A stretch of 64,000 nt of DNA, from NCBI GenBank assembly GCA_963676635.1, contig OY781105.1:2976001-3040000 (forward strand), given 5' to 3'. The position numbers were made by a program, and so were the translations under genes. This DNA comes from GCA-002708315 sp963676635 (GTDB lineage Bacteria; Bacteroidota; Bacteroidia; Bacteroidales; F082). Below are positions 1 through 8,223 of this stretch, piece by piece (the first letter of the stretch is position 1; every line of letters starts with the position of its first letter). The notes beneath the pieces were generated by a model that was given only the letters and a program-made list of their open reading frames with translations, was not told where the DNA came from and searched no databases.

Positions 1-1715
1 TTATGAGTAATGCCATTCTCCACAGTTTCAAAAACAAGCTTTGAACCGGGAATAAAATTAAAAGCATCTCTTAATTGCTTTTGTGAGACAATATTTTGTA
101 CACATTCATCTTTTTCAGGAAGTGCTCCCATTAAAAGTTCTGGTCGTTCTTTTTTATTACCGATTATTGATGTAAACGGATATTCTTTTGTACAAGCTCC
201 AATAATATTTGACGATTGAAACTGAAAATGCAGATGCGGGTAGGGTGATCTTCCTGAGTTTCCGCAATAGCCAATTATTTCACCTTGTTTTACTGTTTGC
301 CCGGATTCAACAATAATACTGTCTTTTTTAAGATGGCTTAGCTGAGAGTAAAGCAATTCATTATGCTTTATTACCACAGAGTTCCCCCAGTTTTGTTCAA
401 TATTAACTTGTCCGGCAATGTTATCTTCAATATCTGTAATTATATTGTCTATAACACCATCAGCAGGAGCTACAACAGGCTTGTTAAAGCAGAAATAGTC
501 ACTTAATTCATCTCCTGAGTTTTTGTATGTACTCCCTGATAAATCTGTAATTTCAAAATCCCAGGCATGCCGCCAGTTGTCTTTATGAGTTATCTCTCCG
601 TTATGTGATTGAGTTATTTTCCACTGTCCCCAGAAAGGCAGCTTCATAGAATGCAAAGGCAGATTGCCAAATCTGTCAAGATAACTGCTATAGCTATATG
701 CATGCAGCTCAGGAGAGTTTTGTTGAATAGTAACAACAGCCAGCTTGCCGCTGAGGTGCTCTCTGAACTTCAGTACATAGAGAAATAATAATACAATTAT
801 GTTGAAAGGAAGTGAATAAACAGATAGCCCGAATGATAGAAACAAGGCAGAAGTTGCTGAAAGTGTAATTGCGACCAAAGGAGTAAGTAATATAACCCAG
901 AATAATGATCGTCGTGATGGCACTACAAATATTCCGCCTATTGCTATGGCAGTGAGGATATAGTTAAATCCAATATAGCTGTAGTTAAGCTCACTAATGT
1001 CGGCACCTATTATATTATAGAACAACCATGCGCTGAAAAAACCAACAAGAGACATAACAAACGACACTCTTGAGAAGTAAAGTAAGCCTGCGGCAATCAG
1101 GAATCCTGCAAAAAGATGATACTGAAATAGTATTGCGCTCAGCGATTTAAAATATACTCTGATGGCTTCAGGGATTCCCAGATCATTAAACCACTGATAA
1201 ACATTCACCATTTTCATGCCACCAACAGCATACATATCATTAAGGGCAAATATCCCGCGTTCACTTATCACTAAAGCCGAGTATCCTTTTGTGGCTATTA
1301 ATACAAACCAAATACCGAACAAAAAAGGAACACTAAGGTATGGTAATCCATATTTTCCTATTATTCCTTCCATGCTCAGTGTAATAAAAAAAGTGAGTAT
1401 GGAAATAAACAAGAGGATTAGATATAGCTCAAGTGTTGGCTGATAAAGTAGTCCCAGTCCTAATCCTACCATAAGATTATTAAAGCCATACATTCCTGAG
1501 GCTATTTTCTCCTTGTTTATGCCAAGAGTAAAAGCCGTAATCCCTGATATAAGTACTGACAATAATCCGGCCACACCGGCATAAACATCAAAAAAGGTAA
1601 CTACCATTAGCATAATGGCAAACACTTTGTTTTTTGAGAAGAATACCTGTGAATAGCTATAGATAACACTATTGCCCAGTAACCTGGCTATATTTCCCGC
1701 ATTATTTTCTTTCAT
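1..1715 (-). CDS. Urea transporter fused to M23 peptidase domain (3'-partial)
   Basis: The reading frame opens at the ATG at 1715 and runs 571 codons off the left edge with no stop. Residues about 1-330 are a multi-pass membrane domain with urea-transporter signatures: GFNNLMVGLGLG in the first half, GLPYLSVPFLFGIW, and the second-half repeat GFNYILTAIAIGG. Residues about 370-560 are soluble and peptidase M23-like, with HAWDF and the metal-binding PHLHFQ motif. The UT (SLC14-type) family moves urea across membranes passively, and M23 domains cleave or bind peptidoglycan peptides. Fusions of the two are found in bacteria, but the role of the M23 part is not established. The gene follows the decarboxylase by 66 bp on the same strand, so co-transcription is possible. 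Family calls are confident; function of the fusion is inference. Confidence 0.85.
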   Translation of the reverse strand, partial: MKENNAGNIARLLGNSVIYSYSQVFFSKNKVFAIMLMVVTFFDVYAGVAGLLSVLISGITAFTLGINKEKIASGMYGFNNLMVGLGLGLLYQPTLELYLILLFISILTFFITLSMEGIIGKYGLPYLSVPFLFGIWFVLIATKGYSALVISERGIFALNDMYAVGGMKMVNVYQWFNDLGIPEAIRVYFKSLSAILFQYHLFAGFLIAAGLLYFSRVSFVMSLVGFFSAWLFYNIIGADISELNYSYIGFNYILTAIAIGGIFVVPSRRSLFWVILLTPLVAITLSATSALFLSFGLSVYSLPFNIIVLLFLYVLKFREHLSGKLAVVTIQQNSPELHAYSYSSYLDRFGNLPLHSMKLPFWGQWKITQSHNGEITHKDNWRHAWDFEITDLSGSTYKNSGDELSDYFCFNKPVVAPADGVIDNIITDIEDNIAGQVNIEQNWGNSVVIKHNELLYSQLSHLKKDSIIVESGQTVKQGEIIGYCGNSGRSPYPHLHFQFQSSNIIGACTKEYPFTSIIGNKKERPELLMGALPEKDECVQNIVSQKQLRDAFNFIPGSKLVFETVENGITH

Positions 1716-1781
1716 TTAAGAATAATTGATAACTACCTTCTGAATGTCGAATATACAACAAATCAGAGGTCAAAGTAAAAA

Positions 1782-3140
1782 TCAGAGATCAAAATTTTCA
1801 AGATGTGAAGGTACATCTTCATTTTGAATTAGTGTTTCAAGTTTTTCGCTTTCGCGGATAATGTGAGTATTACCTTCCATGTCTATCAAAACAATCCTTG
1901 GGCGGAGTGTAATAAACTGCATCCATTGTGTCATATTGTAGGCTCCAACATTATGAACAACAATATGATCACCTTTGTTAAGTAATGGGAGAGCAATATG
2001 TTCTCTGATCACATCAATATTCATACACAGAGGTCCGTATAGCTTTGTGTCTTCAGTGTATTTAGTGAAAGGTTGTGCAGGCACAACACGATGGTCGTAC
2101 CAGAATGAGGTAAAGAGGATATTAACTCCTACATCAGCTACTGTACTTCTTGCCCCGTCCGACAGGCGTTTGTTAGCCAGAATAGTACCTAGCAGATAAC
2201 CTGCATCGTCAATTAGGGCACGTCCTGTTTCCAGGATGAGCAGTGGCATATTTTCTGTATCAAGATTACTGCTCATAAGGGCTGATGTTATTGCTTCAGC
2301 AAATTCATCAATGGAAGGATTTACATCCACTCCCGGAAGGTAGCTGCCTTTAAGAGTATTGCCTGATGCAAAACCACCACCCATGTCAATATAGCTAACA
2401 CTGTGGTTAAATTTGTTCTTTACACTAACAGCAAGCTCTGAAAGTTTGCGTGCAGCAACAGCATAGGCGTTAGGGCTAAGCATAAAAGTACCTATATGTG
2501 TATGTAAACCCACAAGTTCCATGGTGTTGCAACGCATTATTTTGTTAAGAACATCCCAGGCCTGGCCGTTCTCGTAGTTAAAGCCAAAACGGTCCCACAT
2601 AGGATAAATGCCTGTGTCCATATTTACGCGTATGGCAACACGGGCTGTTATTTCTAATTCTGCTGAAATCTGTTTGATAGCATAATATTCATCCAGATGG
2701 TCGATATGCAGTATGGAGTTATTAGCTATAGCCTTTTTGAGATCATTCTCAGTTTTATCAGGGCCGTTGAAGATTATCATTTTACCGTCAACGCCATTGT
2801 TTATAGCTTTGTCATATTCAAAGCCTGATACTACTTCTGCCCATGATCCTTCCTGATGGAAAGTACGACATACAGCATCAAGGTAGTTTGTTTTATATGA
2901 CCAGGCAAAGAGAACTTTCGGGTATCTTGTTTCAAAGGCTTTTCTGGCTTTTTTGATATTATTTCTGATTGTCTTTTCTGATATTACAAATAATGGGGAG
3001 CCATATTTGTCTATCATTTCTTTAACCGGAACATCGTCAATGTGTGTAACAGGTAAATAGTCTGATCTTGTCCCGAATTTACCGGGCATATTAGCCTCAA
3101 GTTTTTTAATAACCGGTCGTTCGTATCTGTTCTTATCCAT
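1782..3140 (-). CDS. Type III PLP-dependent decarboxylase (LysA/DapDC-like)
   Basis: The 452-residue protein has the alanine-racemase-fold barrel and C-terminal beta domain of diaminopimelate/ornithine-type decarboxylases. Visible motifs are the PLP lysine in FAWSYKTN (about residue 83), HTHIGT, the glycine loop MGGGFA, ETGR, and the partner-subunit motif GPLCMNID followed by GAYN. The family decarboxylates basic amino acids such as meso-diaminopimelate, ornithine or arginine. The gene sits 9 bp after an ATP-grasp gene and a PqqD-like gene, not among lysine-biosynthesis genes, which argues for a specialised substrate, perhaps one activated or carrier-bound by those neighbours. Substrate is unknown. 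It is about 30 residues longer at the N-terminus than a typical DapDC. Confidence 0.85.
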   Translation of the reverse strand: MDKNRYERPVIKKLEANMPGKFGTRSDYLPVTHIDDVPVKEMIDKYGSPLFVISEKTIRNNIKKARKAFETRYPKVLFAWSYKTNYLDAVCRTFHQEGSWAEVVSGFEYDKAINNGVDGKMIIFNGPDKTENDLKKAIANNSILHIDHLDEYYAIKQISAELEITARVAIRVNMDTGIYPMWDRFGFNYENGQAWDVLNKIMRCNTMELVGLHTHIGTFMLSPNAYAVAARKLSELAVSVKNKFNHSVSYIDMGGGFASGNTLKGSYLPGVDVNPSIDEFAEAITSALMSSNLDTENMPLLILETGRALIDDAGYLLGTILANKRLSDGARSTVADVGVNILFTSFWYDHRVVPAQPFTKYTEDTKLYGPLCMNIDVIREHIALPLLNKGDHIVVHNVGAYNMTQWMQFITLRPRIVLIDMEGNTHIIRESEKLETLIQNEDVPSHLENFDL

Positions 3141-3149
3141 GTGTATATT

Positions 3150-4196
3150 TTATAGTTCTCCTGTAGTTGATAGCTCCTGGTATTCTGAGATATCAACAAT
3201 CATATCCCATGAATATCTTATAAACATTTTGCCTGCCTTTAGTTCTTTTATTGGCTTTACTTCATTTCCCATAGCGAGATTTACAATAATCTCTGGTATA
3301 TTTTGTCCTGATCCAACGGCAAGATATACCCAGGCAGGTATCCTGGGGTTAATCTCCATTAGCCAGAATTTATTTTTTTTATCTTTCATTAGCTCTAGCT
3401 CAAAGCCACCTTTCCATTTTGTGCTTTCTATAAAATGGTGGGTAAGGCTGAACAAGTTGTCATCGTTGATGGCTATACCGCCCCATGCTTTGCCGTTATC
3501 GGTAATATATTGTTTGCGCATGGGTACTGCGCTAAGTGTGTTGCCCTTTCCGTCGCCAACGCCGGTTACATTGAACTCGGTGCCATCAACAAACTGCTGT
3601 ATTATTATTGGTAATCCCCATTTGGCAGAAATCTTCCCGAAGTAAGAATTAAGTTGTTCTTTGTTACGTGCTATTCCTGCGTCATAGTATTTACCTTTAA
3701 CTACTACAGGCCACTCGTAGTCGTCTTTTATCTTGTCAAAGTCGCTTAATGAATATAGTGCATCACTTTTAGGGACGTTCATATCATATTTTTCACCAAA
3801 ATCCGGCAGATTGACTTTTGATCGTTCCTCAAATTGCTCCAGTGATGGCAGAAGCATCTTTATTCCCATTTTGTTAAGTCGGGATTCTAATTTGATAAAA
3901 GAGTATAATTCAGCATCAAAATTGGGAATGATAACGTCTATGTTCTCTTTCTCATGGATATATGCAAGCCTGCTTACCAGTACTTCAATACCTGCAGAGG
4001 GGTATGGTATCTGGTATGTTTTATTGACCATATCATGCATATAAATACCGGGTTCAAGAGATTCATAGGCGAGCCCAATAATCTCAGCTTCAAATGTAGT
4101 AGCTTCCAGTAGTCCTCGTATTACAGGCACACCTGGTCCGGGATTATCAATAGCATTCAGACCCGTTACTGCGATTTTGATCTTAGGCAGCATCAA
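3150..4196 (-). CDS. ATP-grasp ligase (CarB/biotin-carboxylase-like)
   Basis: The 348-residue protein has an N-terminal Rossmann-like preATP domain (residues 1-110), then an ATP-grasp fold with WPVVVKGKYYDAG, the nucleotide clamp IIIQQFVDGTEF, and the magnesium site FELELM...LMEINPR near residue 280. ATP-grasp enzymes form acyl-phosphates and join them to amines or thiols. The start overlaps the PqqD-like gene by 14 bp and the stop is 9 bp from the decarboxylase, so the three are almost certainly one operon. A role joining an amino acid to a peptide or carrier is suggested by PqqD but not shown. It is too short for a carbamoyl-phosphate synthase. Confidence 0.85.
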   Translation of the reverse strand: MMLPKIKIAVTGLNAIDNPGPGVPVIRGLLEATTFEAEIIGLAYESLEPGIYMHDMVNKTYQIPYPSAGIEVLVSRLAYIHEKENIDVIIPNFDAELYSFIKLESRLNKMGIKMLLPSLEQFEERSKVNLPDFGEKYDMNVPKSDALYSLSDFDKIKDDYEWPVVVKGKYYDAGIARNKEQLNSYFGKISAKWGLPIIIQQFVDGTEFNVTGVGDGKGNTLSAVPMRKQYITDNGKAWGGIAINDDNLFSLTHHFIESTKWKGGFELELMKDKKNKFWLMEINPRIPAWVYLAVGSGQNIPEIIVNLAMGNEVKPIKELKAGKMFIRYSWDMIVDISEYQELSTTGEL

Positions 4197-4437
4197 TAGT
4201 TTGTATTAGTGAATGTTGTTTTAGCATGTCAATAAAGTCGCTGACATCTTTTTCAACAGTTATGAGGTCAGCATTGTATTTTTCAAATATCTTTTGGTTA
4301 ATTTCATCTGATTTTAGTCCTTGTTTTAGCATTTCAATGATTTCAACGCCTATGGGGTTAACAGAGAATGATTCTCCTGTAGTCGAGTTAAAGACAAACC
4401 CCGAATCGCTTACTGCCACATTTTTGTTTAAAGTCAT
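4183..4437 (-). CDS. PqqD-family peptide chaperone (RRE-like)
   Basis: An 84-residue protein with the winged-helix pattern of PqqD/RiPP recognition elements: an early strand pair (VAVSDSGFVF and FSVNPIG), helix VEIIEMLKQG, then a second helical part ending in FIDMLKQHSLI. In the family this domain binds leader peptides and presents them to a modifying enzyme. It is the first gene of the ATP-grasp/decarboxylase operon and overlaps the next gene by 14 bp. There is no PqqA, PqqC or PqqE nearby, so this is not PQQ synthesis. No leader peptide was found directly upstream. Confidence 0.8.
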   Translation of the reverse strand: MTLNKNVAVSDSGFVFNSTTGESFSVNPIGVEIIEMLKQGLKSDEINQKIFEKYNADLITVEKDVSDFIDMLKQHSLIQTIDAA

Positions 4438-4597
4438 AGTTCTTAATATTAGTATTTACAAAATAACTACGAAATATCTCATAAAATTATATCTATAAGA
4501 TTTTTTAACGTTTACTTGTAAGTCCTGTGAAATACAAATACCTTGCCAGAAAAGAAGTAAGAGAGGAGGGTAGTGGCGAGTGTTTTTGTGATATTCT

Positions 4598-4605
4598 TAT
4601 ATTTG
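4598..4605 (+). promoter_or_regulatory. Bacteroidota -7 box for the 4649 gene
   Basis: TATATTTG matches the Bacteroidota -7 consensus TAnnTTTG and lies 43 bp before the ATG. A TTTG at 4585-4588 is too close (9 bp) to be a normal -33 element, so only the -7 element is convincing. Confidence 0.45.
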
Positions 4606-4648
4606 TGGTTTTTCTAAGAATACTACACAAACTACAAATATTTCAACT

Positions 4649-5518
4649 ATGAGAAGAATTATAACAACGCTGGCAGTTATGGTGATATGGCAAATGATGT
4701 TTTCGCAACAAATTGTCGACACAACGAAGATATGGTCGATTATGGAAGAATATTGCCAGCCATGGGGTACTGTTTATTCAACTGCGTACTACAAATTTAG
4801 AGGCGATACTTTAATTGAAGGTAATACATATAAGAATGTCTGGATTTCTAATGATGAATTTCATGATAATTGGGATTTCTTCGGGGCATTTATCCGCGAA
4901 GTTGACAATAAGGTATATTACAGGAACTATAGTGGAGATGAAGGTTTAATATATGATTTTAATATCGAACCCGGGGATTCTGTTGTTATTGATAATCCTC
5001 GCGGCCCCGGAAGTATGCCTCTGCTATTTGCCGGGATTGATTCAGTGGAAACAAATAACGGACTTCGTGCACGGTGGGAGCTTACTAATGATAATTATGA
5101 AATTAGTGAGTATTGGATTGAGGGTGTTGGAAGTAAGGCTGGAGTAATTAATAGCAGTACGGGGCTTTTTGGGTCGTTGTGTGGTTTGTATTATTTGCTC
5201 TGCGAAAGCGAGGATGGTGAAACAGTTTATGTAAATCCTGAATACAACCAGTGCTGGATGTTAACCACTGGTATTAATGAAGAAAATAATGATAAGAAGA
5301 TTATTGTGTCTGTTACTGATAGTAACCTGGAAATAGTTATGCCTGTCAATGATGTTAAAACAATATTTGTTTCTGATATCTCAGGAAATATTCTCTACCG
5401 TGAGGTTGTTAACGACAAAAGTATTTCTTTTCCGCTTAGCTTTTTCTCAAATGGTATATATCTCGTTACTGTAAAAACCAGTTCGTATATTCAAACAAGG
5501 AAAATAATAATAAAATAA
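4649..5518 (+). CDS. Secreted protein with T9SS C-terminal sorting domain
   Basis: The 289-residue protein begins with a signal peptide (RRIITTLAVMVIWQMMFSQ). Residues 20-205 have no family I recognise. The last 75 residues are a type A T9SS sorting tail: an Ig-like stretch with VSDISGNILYREVV, then FSNGIYLVTVKT and the basic end TRKIIIK. The T9SS exports such proteins across the outer membrane. Cargo function is unknown. It lies 18 bp before the DUF819 gene and could be co-transcribed with it. Confidence 0.8.
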   Translation: MRRIITTLAVMVIWQMMFSQQIVDTTKIWSIMEEYCQPWGTVYSTAYYKFRGDTLIEGNTYKNVWISNDEFHDNWDFFGAFIREVDNKVYYRNYSGDEGLIYDFNIEPGDSVVIDNPRGPGSMPLLFAGIDSVETNNGLRARWELTNDNYEISEYWIEGVGSKAGVINSSTGLFGSLCGLYYLLCESEDGETVYVNPEYNQCWMLTTGINEENNDKKIIVSVTDSNLEIVMPVNDVKTIFVSDISGNILYREVVNDKSISFPLSFFSNGIYLVTVKTSSYIQTRKIIIK

Positions 5519-5536
5519 AGTACCAAAATCGTTTAT

Positions 5537-6691
5537 ATGTTATTAACAATATTGCTTGTAGCCTTTTATATTTTCACTCCTTTTTTGATTTTGTATGCAT
5601 GTCACCGTTTGTCGTTATTACGCCGATTGGGTGCAATATTGGTTGCTTATGGTGTTGGAATACTTGCGGGAGCAAGCGGATTGTTGCCTGATAATGCAGC
5701 TGCTATTCAGGATATCATAGCCACTATTACTATTCCTCTTGCGCTTCCGCTGATGTTGTTTTCATCGAATATAAAGTCATGGATAAAACTGGCGGGCAAT
5801 ACAATTAAGTCGTTGGTAATTGCACTTGTTGCTGTTGTAATTGCTGTTGTTTCGGGATACGTGATATTTAATACTCCTGAAACAGGTAACCTGTGGAAGA
5901 CAGGTGGTTTGCTTATTGGTGTGTACAGTGGTGGCACGCCAAATCTGGCTGCTCTTAAGCTGATGCTTGACGTTGATAATAATAGCTATATACTTACGCA
6001 TGCTTATGATATGATTATCTCTGCAGCATATTTTTTCTTTTTGATTATTGCAGGGCAAAAGGTTTTTGGACTTGTTTTGCCTCGTTTCAGAAGTACAAAT
6101 ACTTCTGCTTCTGAGATAGAATTTAATGATATGGATAAGAATCCCATGTGGGGACTATTCAAAAAGCAAAACACATTACCTATGTTAACAGGGCTTGGCT
6201 TGTCGGTAGCAATATTTGCCCTTGGCGGAAGCACAACGTTGTTTGTTCCGGAAAACAGCCAGATGATGGTTGTAATGCTTGTTATTACTACCCTGGGAAT
6301 TTTATTTTCCTTGTGGGGGAAAGTAAATAAACTAAAAAACACTTTCGAACTGGGAATGTATCTGATTCTTATTTTTAGTATCGACGTTGCATCAATGGTT
6401 GATATCACGGAAATAAATGGTATTTCATCTACCTTGTTCTACTATGTCTTTTATGTAATTTTCGGTTCATTATTATTACATGTTCTTTTAAGCGCCGTAT
6501 TCAAAATTGATACTGATACGGTAATTGTAACTTCAACGGCCTTAATATGTAGTCCTCCTTTTGTGCCTGCTGTAGCCGGATCGTTAAAGAACCGCGAAAT
6601 TATCGTTCCGGGATTAACAGTTGGGATAATAGGATATGCTGTTGGTAATTACCTTGGTGTTATTGTTGCTGAGTTGTTGCGTTATTTGTAA
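5537..6691 (+). CDS. DUF819 family integral membrane protein
   Basis: The 384-residue protein has about ten hydrophobic membrane segments. It shows the repeated inverted-topology layout of the DUF819/YjcL family, with glycine-rich conserved stretches GGLLIGVYSGGTPNLAALK (about residue 125) and ICSPPFVPAVAGSLKNRE near the C-terminus. The family resembles anion/carboxylate permeases in fold. Substrate is unknown. It is complete, and no partner subunit is seen. Confidence 0.85.
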   Translation: MLLTILLVAFYIFTPFLILYACHRLSLLRRLGAILVAYGVGILAGASGLLPDNAAAIQDIIATITIPLALPLMLFSSNIKSWIKLAGNTIKSLVIALVAVVIAVVSGYVIFNTPETGNLWKTGGLLIGVYSGGTPNLAALKLMLDVDNNSYILTHAYDMIISAAYFFFLIIAGQKVFGLVLPRFRSTNTSASEIEFNDMDKNPMWGLFKKQNTLPMLTGLGLSVAIFALGGSTTLFVPENSQMMVVMLVITTLGILFSLWGKVNKLKNTFELGMYLILIFSIDVASMVDITEINGISSTLFYYVFYVIFGSLLLHVLLSAVFKIDTDTVIVTSTALICSPPFVPAVAGSLKNREIIVPGLTVGIIGYAVGNYLGVIVAELLRYL

Positions 6692-7172
6692 GGTTCAGGG
6701 TTTAAAGTTTTCAGGTTCAAGAGTTATGTATTAAAGATTTTTACATATATTTGTAGTATTGCTTCTGCTAATGTTGATAAAAGCCGTTTATGAAAAATAG
6801 AATTATAAATTATTTGGGACTTTTGTTTGAATTGATTATTGCCAAGTGTATTGAATATCAATGTAATACCCCCCCCCCTCATCTCTCATGCAATGTGTCC
6901 TTAAGCAAGCTACTGTATGGGATAATTATATTGCTGATTGACTGGAAACAATTACGAAATGTATGCTTAATAAATGATATTGATAGAAAATATGGAGATA
7001 AAAACTTATCAGAAACAAATTTAGTATGTATCAACAAATTCATAGTGTTTAGCTGTTTTATTGAGCACAACAAACTATAAAACAGCGTTAACAAAAGTGA
7101 TTTTTAGTTGTGCGATTAACCTTAGACAAAAGATAAATCATGTTTAACCCATTTTCCAAAAGAAAAAGGAAA
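6692..7172. other. Intergenic, no gene supported
   Basis: About 480 bp without a convincing gene. It opens with GTTCA/GTTTAAA-type heptamer fragments (6692-6740) and contains a run of ten C at 6869-6878, which is unusual in this AT-rich DNA and could vary in length. Overlapping short frames on both strands (6790-7080 plus, 6879-7094 minus) have no recognisable content. Confidence 0.5.
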
Positions 7173-8165
7173 ATGAAAACAAAGAATAAAATAATGAAAA
7201 AATTTATATTTGCTATAATAATAACCAGTATAGCTCTTATTTCAATTAGTTCCTGTAAAAAGGAAGATCAATCCATAATGGATAACAGTAACGGTAAATA
7301 TACAGAAAATGCTCTCAATATATGGAATAGGCTAAATTCATTCAATAATAAAATGAAAGATGGAAATAGCAGTCGAGATATTGTATTAGTACCTGCAGAC
7401 AGTGTGATTTGGTATTTGGAGAATATGTTAAATATACAGCTTTCTGTAGATACATCGTTTAGTACTTCAGATAAATATAGAGAAAACTATACTCTTGATT
7501 TGGATGAAAACGGATTTGTTGCAATGAGTGAACTTACAACACTTTATAACCAAATGGAATCTGACATAGAGAATCAGCTTGGCCAAATAGAATCGGATTA
7601 TAAATATTTGTTAATAGCTGATTTGTACGAAGAAAATTCTCGCTCCGGCGATATGGAAATAGCATTGGATGGTATTTATGCAACAGGCAGATTTATGACT
7701 TATACACCATTTACAGAAGATGATAACTGGTATTATGGTCATATGTTAGGTAGAGAAGATGGCTCTTATTTATATCAATCTGATGCAATAGTACAATTAG
7801 CAATGAGAATAAATAACCAAGGTATTAAACCGACTTTTCAGTATAATACATGGTTAGATCCTATTCAGAGTCCTAATAATATTGGAAGCCCTTCGAATGA
7901 CAGGATGTTTTATGAAGTAGCTGCAAGTGCTCCGGTAATTGAACATAATGATATGCTCACTTATCTTATGAGCTGGCACTATTTAGTATATAATAGCTCA
8001 TCGGATATTCCTTATGGATATTTTCCAACTGGTCCGGGTTACGAAGATTATTATTTTCATTTAGTTGATTATTGGACAAACGAACAGCCTCCATCTGATA
8101 ATAAATATTGGCATGGAATGGATGCTTTTTATGGAGTACCAGTATACATGCCACCAATTAATTAA
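7173..8165 (+). CDS. Putative lipoprotein of unknown function
   Basis: I start at the ATG at 7173, which follows AAAGGA. ATGs at 7140 and 7194 are also possible, and all give the same signal sequence. The protein has a type II signal peptide with the lipobox-like ending ISISSCKK, so it is probably lipid-anchored in the outer or inner membrane. The mature part (about 300 residues) is rich in aromatic residues, Asp and Asn and has no motif I recognise. A strong terminator follows at 8176-8210, so the transcript likely ends here. Confidence 0.75.
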   Translation: MKTKNKIMKKFIFAIIITSIALISISSCKKEDQSIMDNSNGKYTENALNIWNRLNSFNNKMKDGNSSRDIVLVPADSVIWYLENMLNIQLSVDTSFSTSDKYRENYTLDLDENGFVAMSELTTLYNQMESDIENQLGQIESDYKYLLIADLYEENSRSGDMEIALDGIYATGRFMTYTPFTEDDNWYYGHMLGREDGSYLYQSDAIVQLAMRINNQGIKPTFQYNTWLDPIQSPNNIGSPSNDRMFYEVAASAPVIEHNDMLTYLMSWHYLVYNSSSDIPYGYFPTGPGYEDYYFHLVDYWTNEQPPSDNKYWHGMDAFYGVPVYMPPIN

Positions 8166-8175
8166 AAATTTTAAT

Positions 8176-8210
8176 AAAATTCAGGTTGCATAATAGTGAC
8201 CTGAATTTTT
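8176..8210 (+). terminator. Intrinsic terminator after the lipoprotein gene
   Basis: Perfect 11-bp stem AAAATTCAGGT/ACCTGAATTTT (8176-8186 and 8199-8209) with a 12-nt loop and a T run, starting 11 bp after the stop codon. Confidence 0.8.
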
Positions 8211-8223
8211 AAATCAACAGATT

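Noticed and set aside
3139..3645. 168-residue plus-strand frame
   Set aside because: It is antisense to the ATP-grasp gene, whose motifs are clear on the other strand.
4183..4437. PQQ biosynthesis
   Set aside because: Only a PqqD-like gene is present; PqqA, PqqC and PqqE are absent and the partners are of different families.
4585..4605. Full -33/-7 promoter before the 4649 gene
   Set aside because: TTTG and TATATTTG are only 9 bp apart; kept only as a lone -7 box.
6790..7094. Overlapping frames of 96 (plus) and 71 (minus) residues
   Set aside because: They overlap on opposite strands, contain a C10 run, have no family signature and no ribosome-binding site; treated as intergenic.
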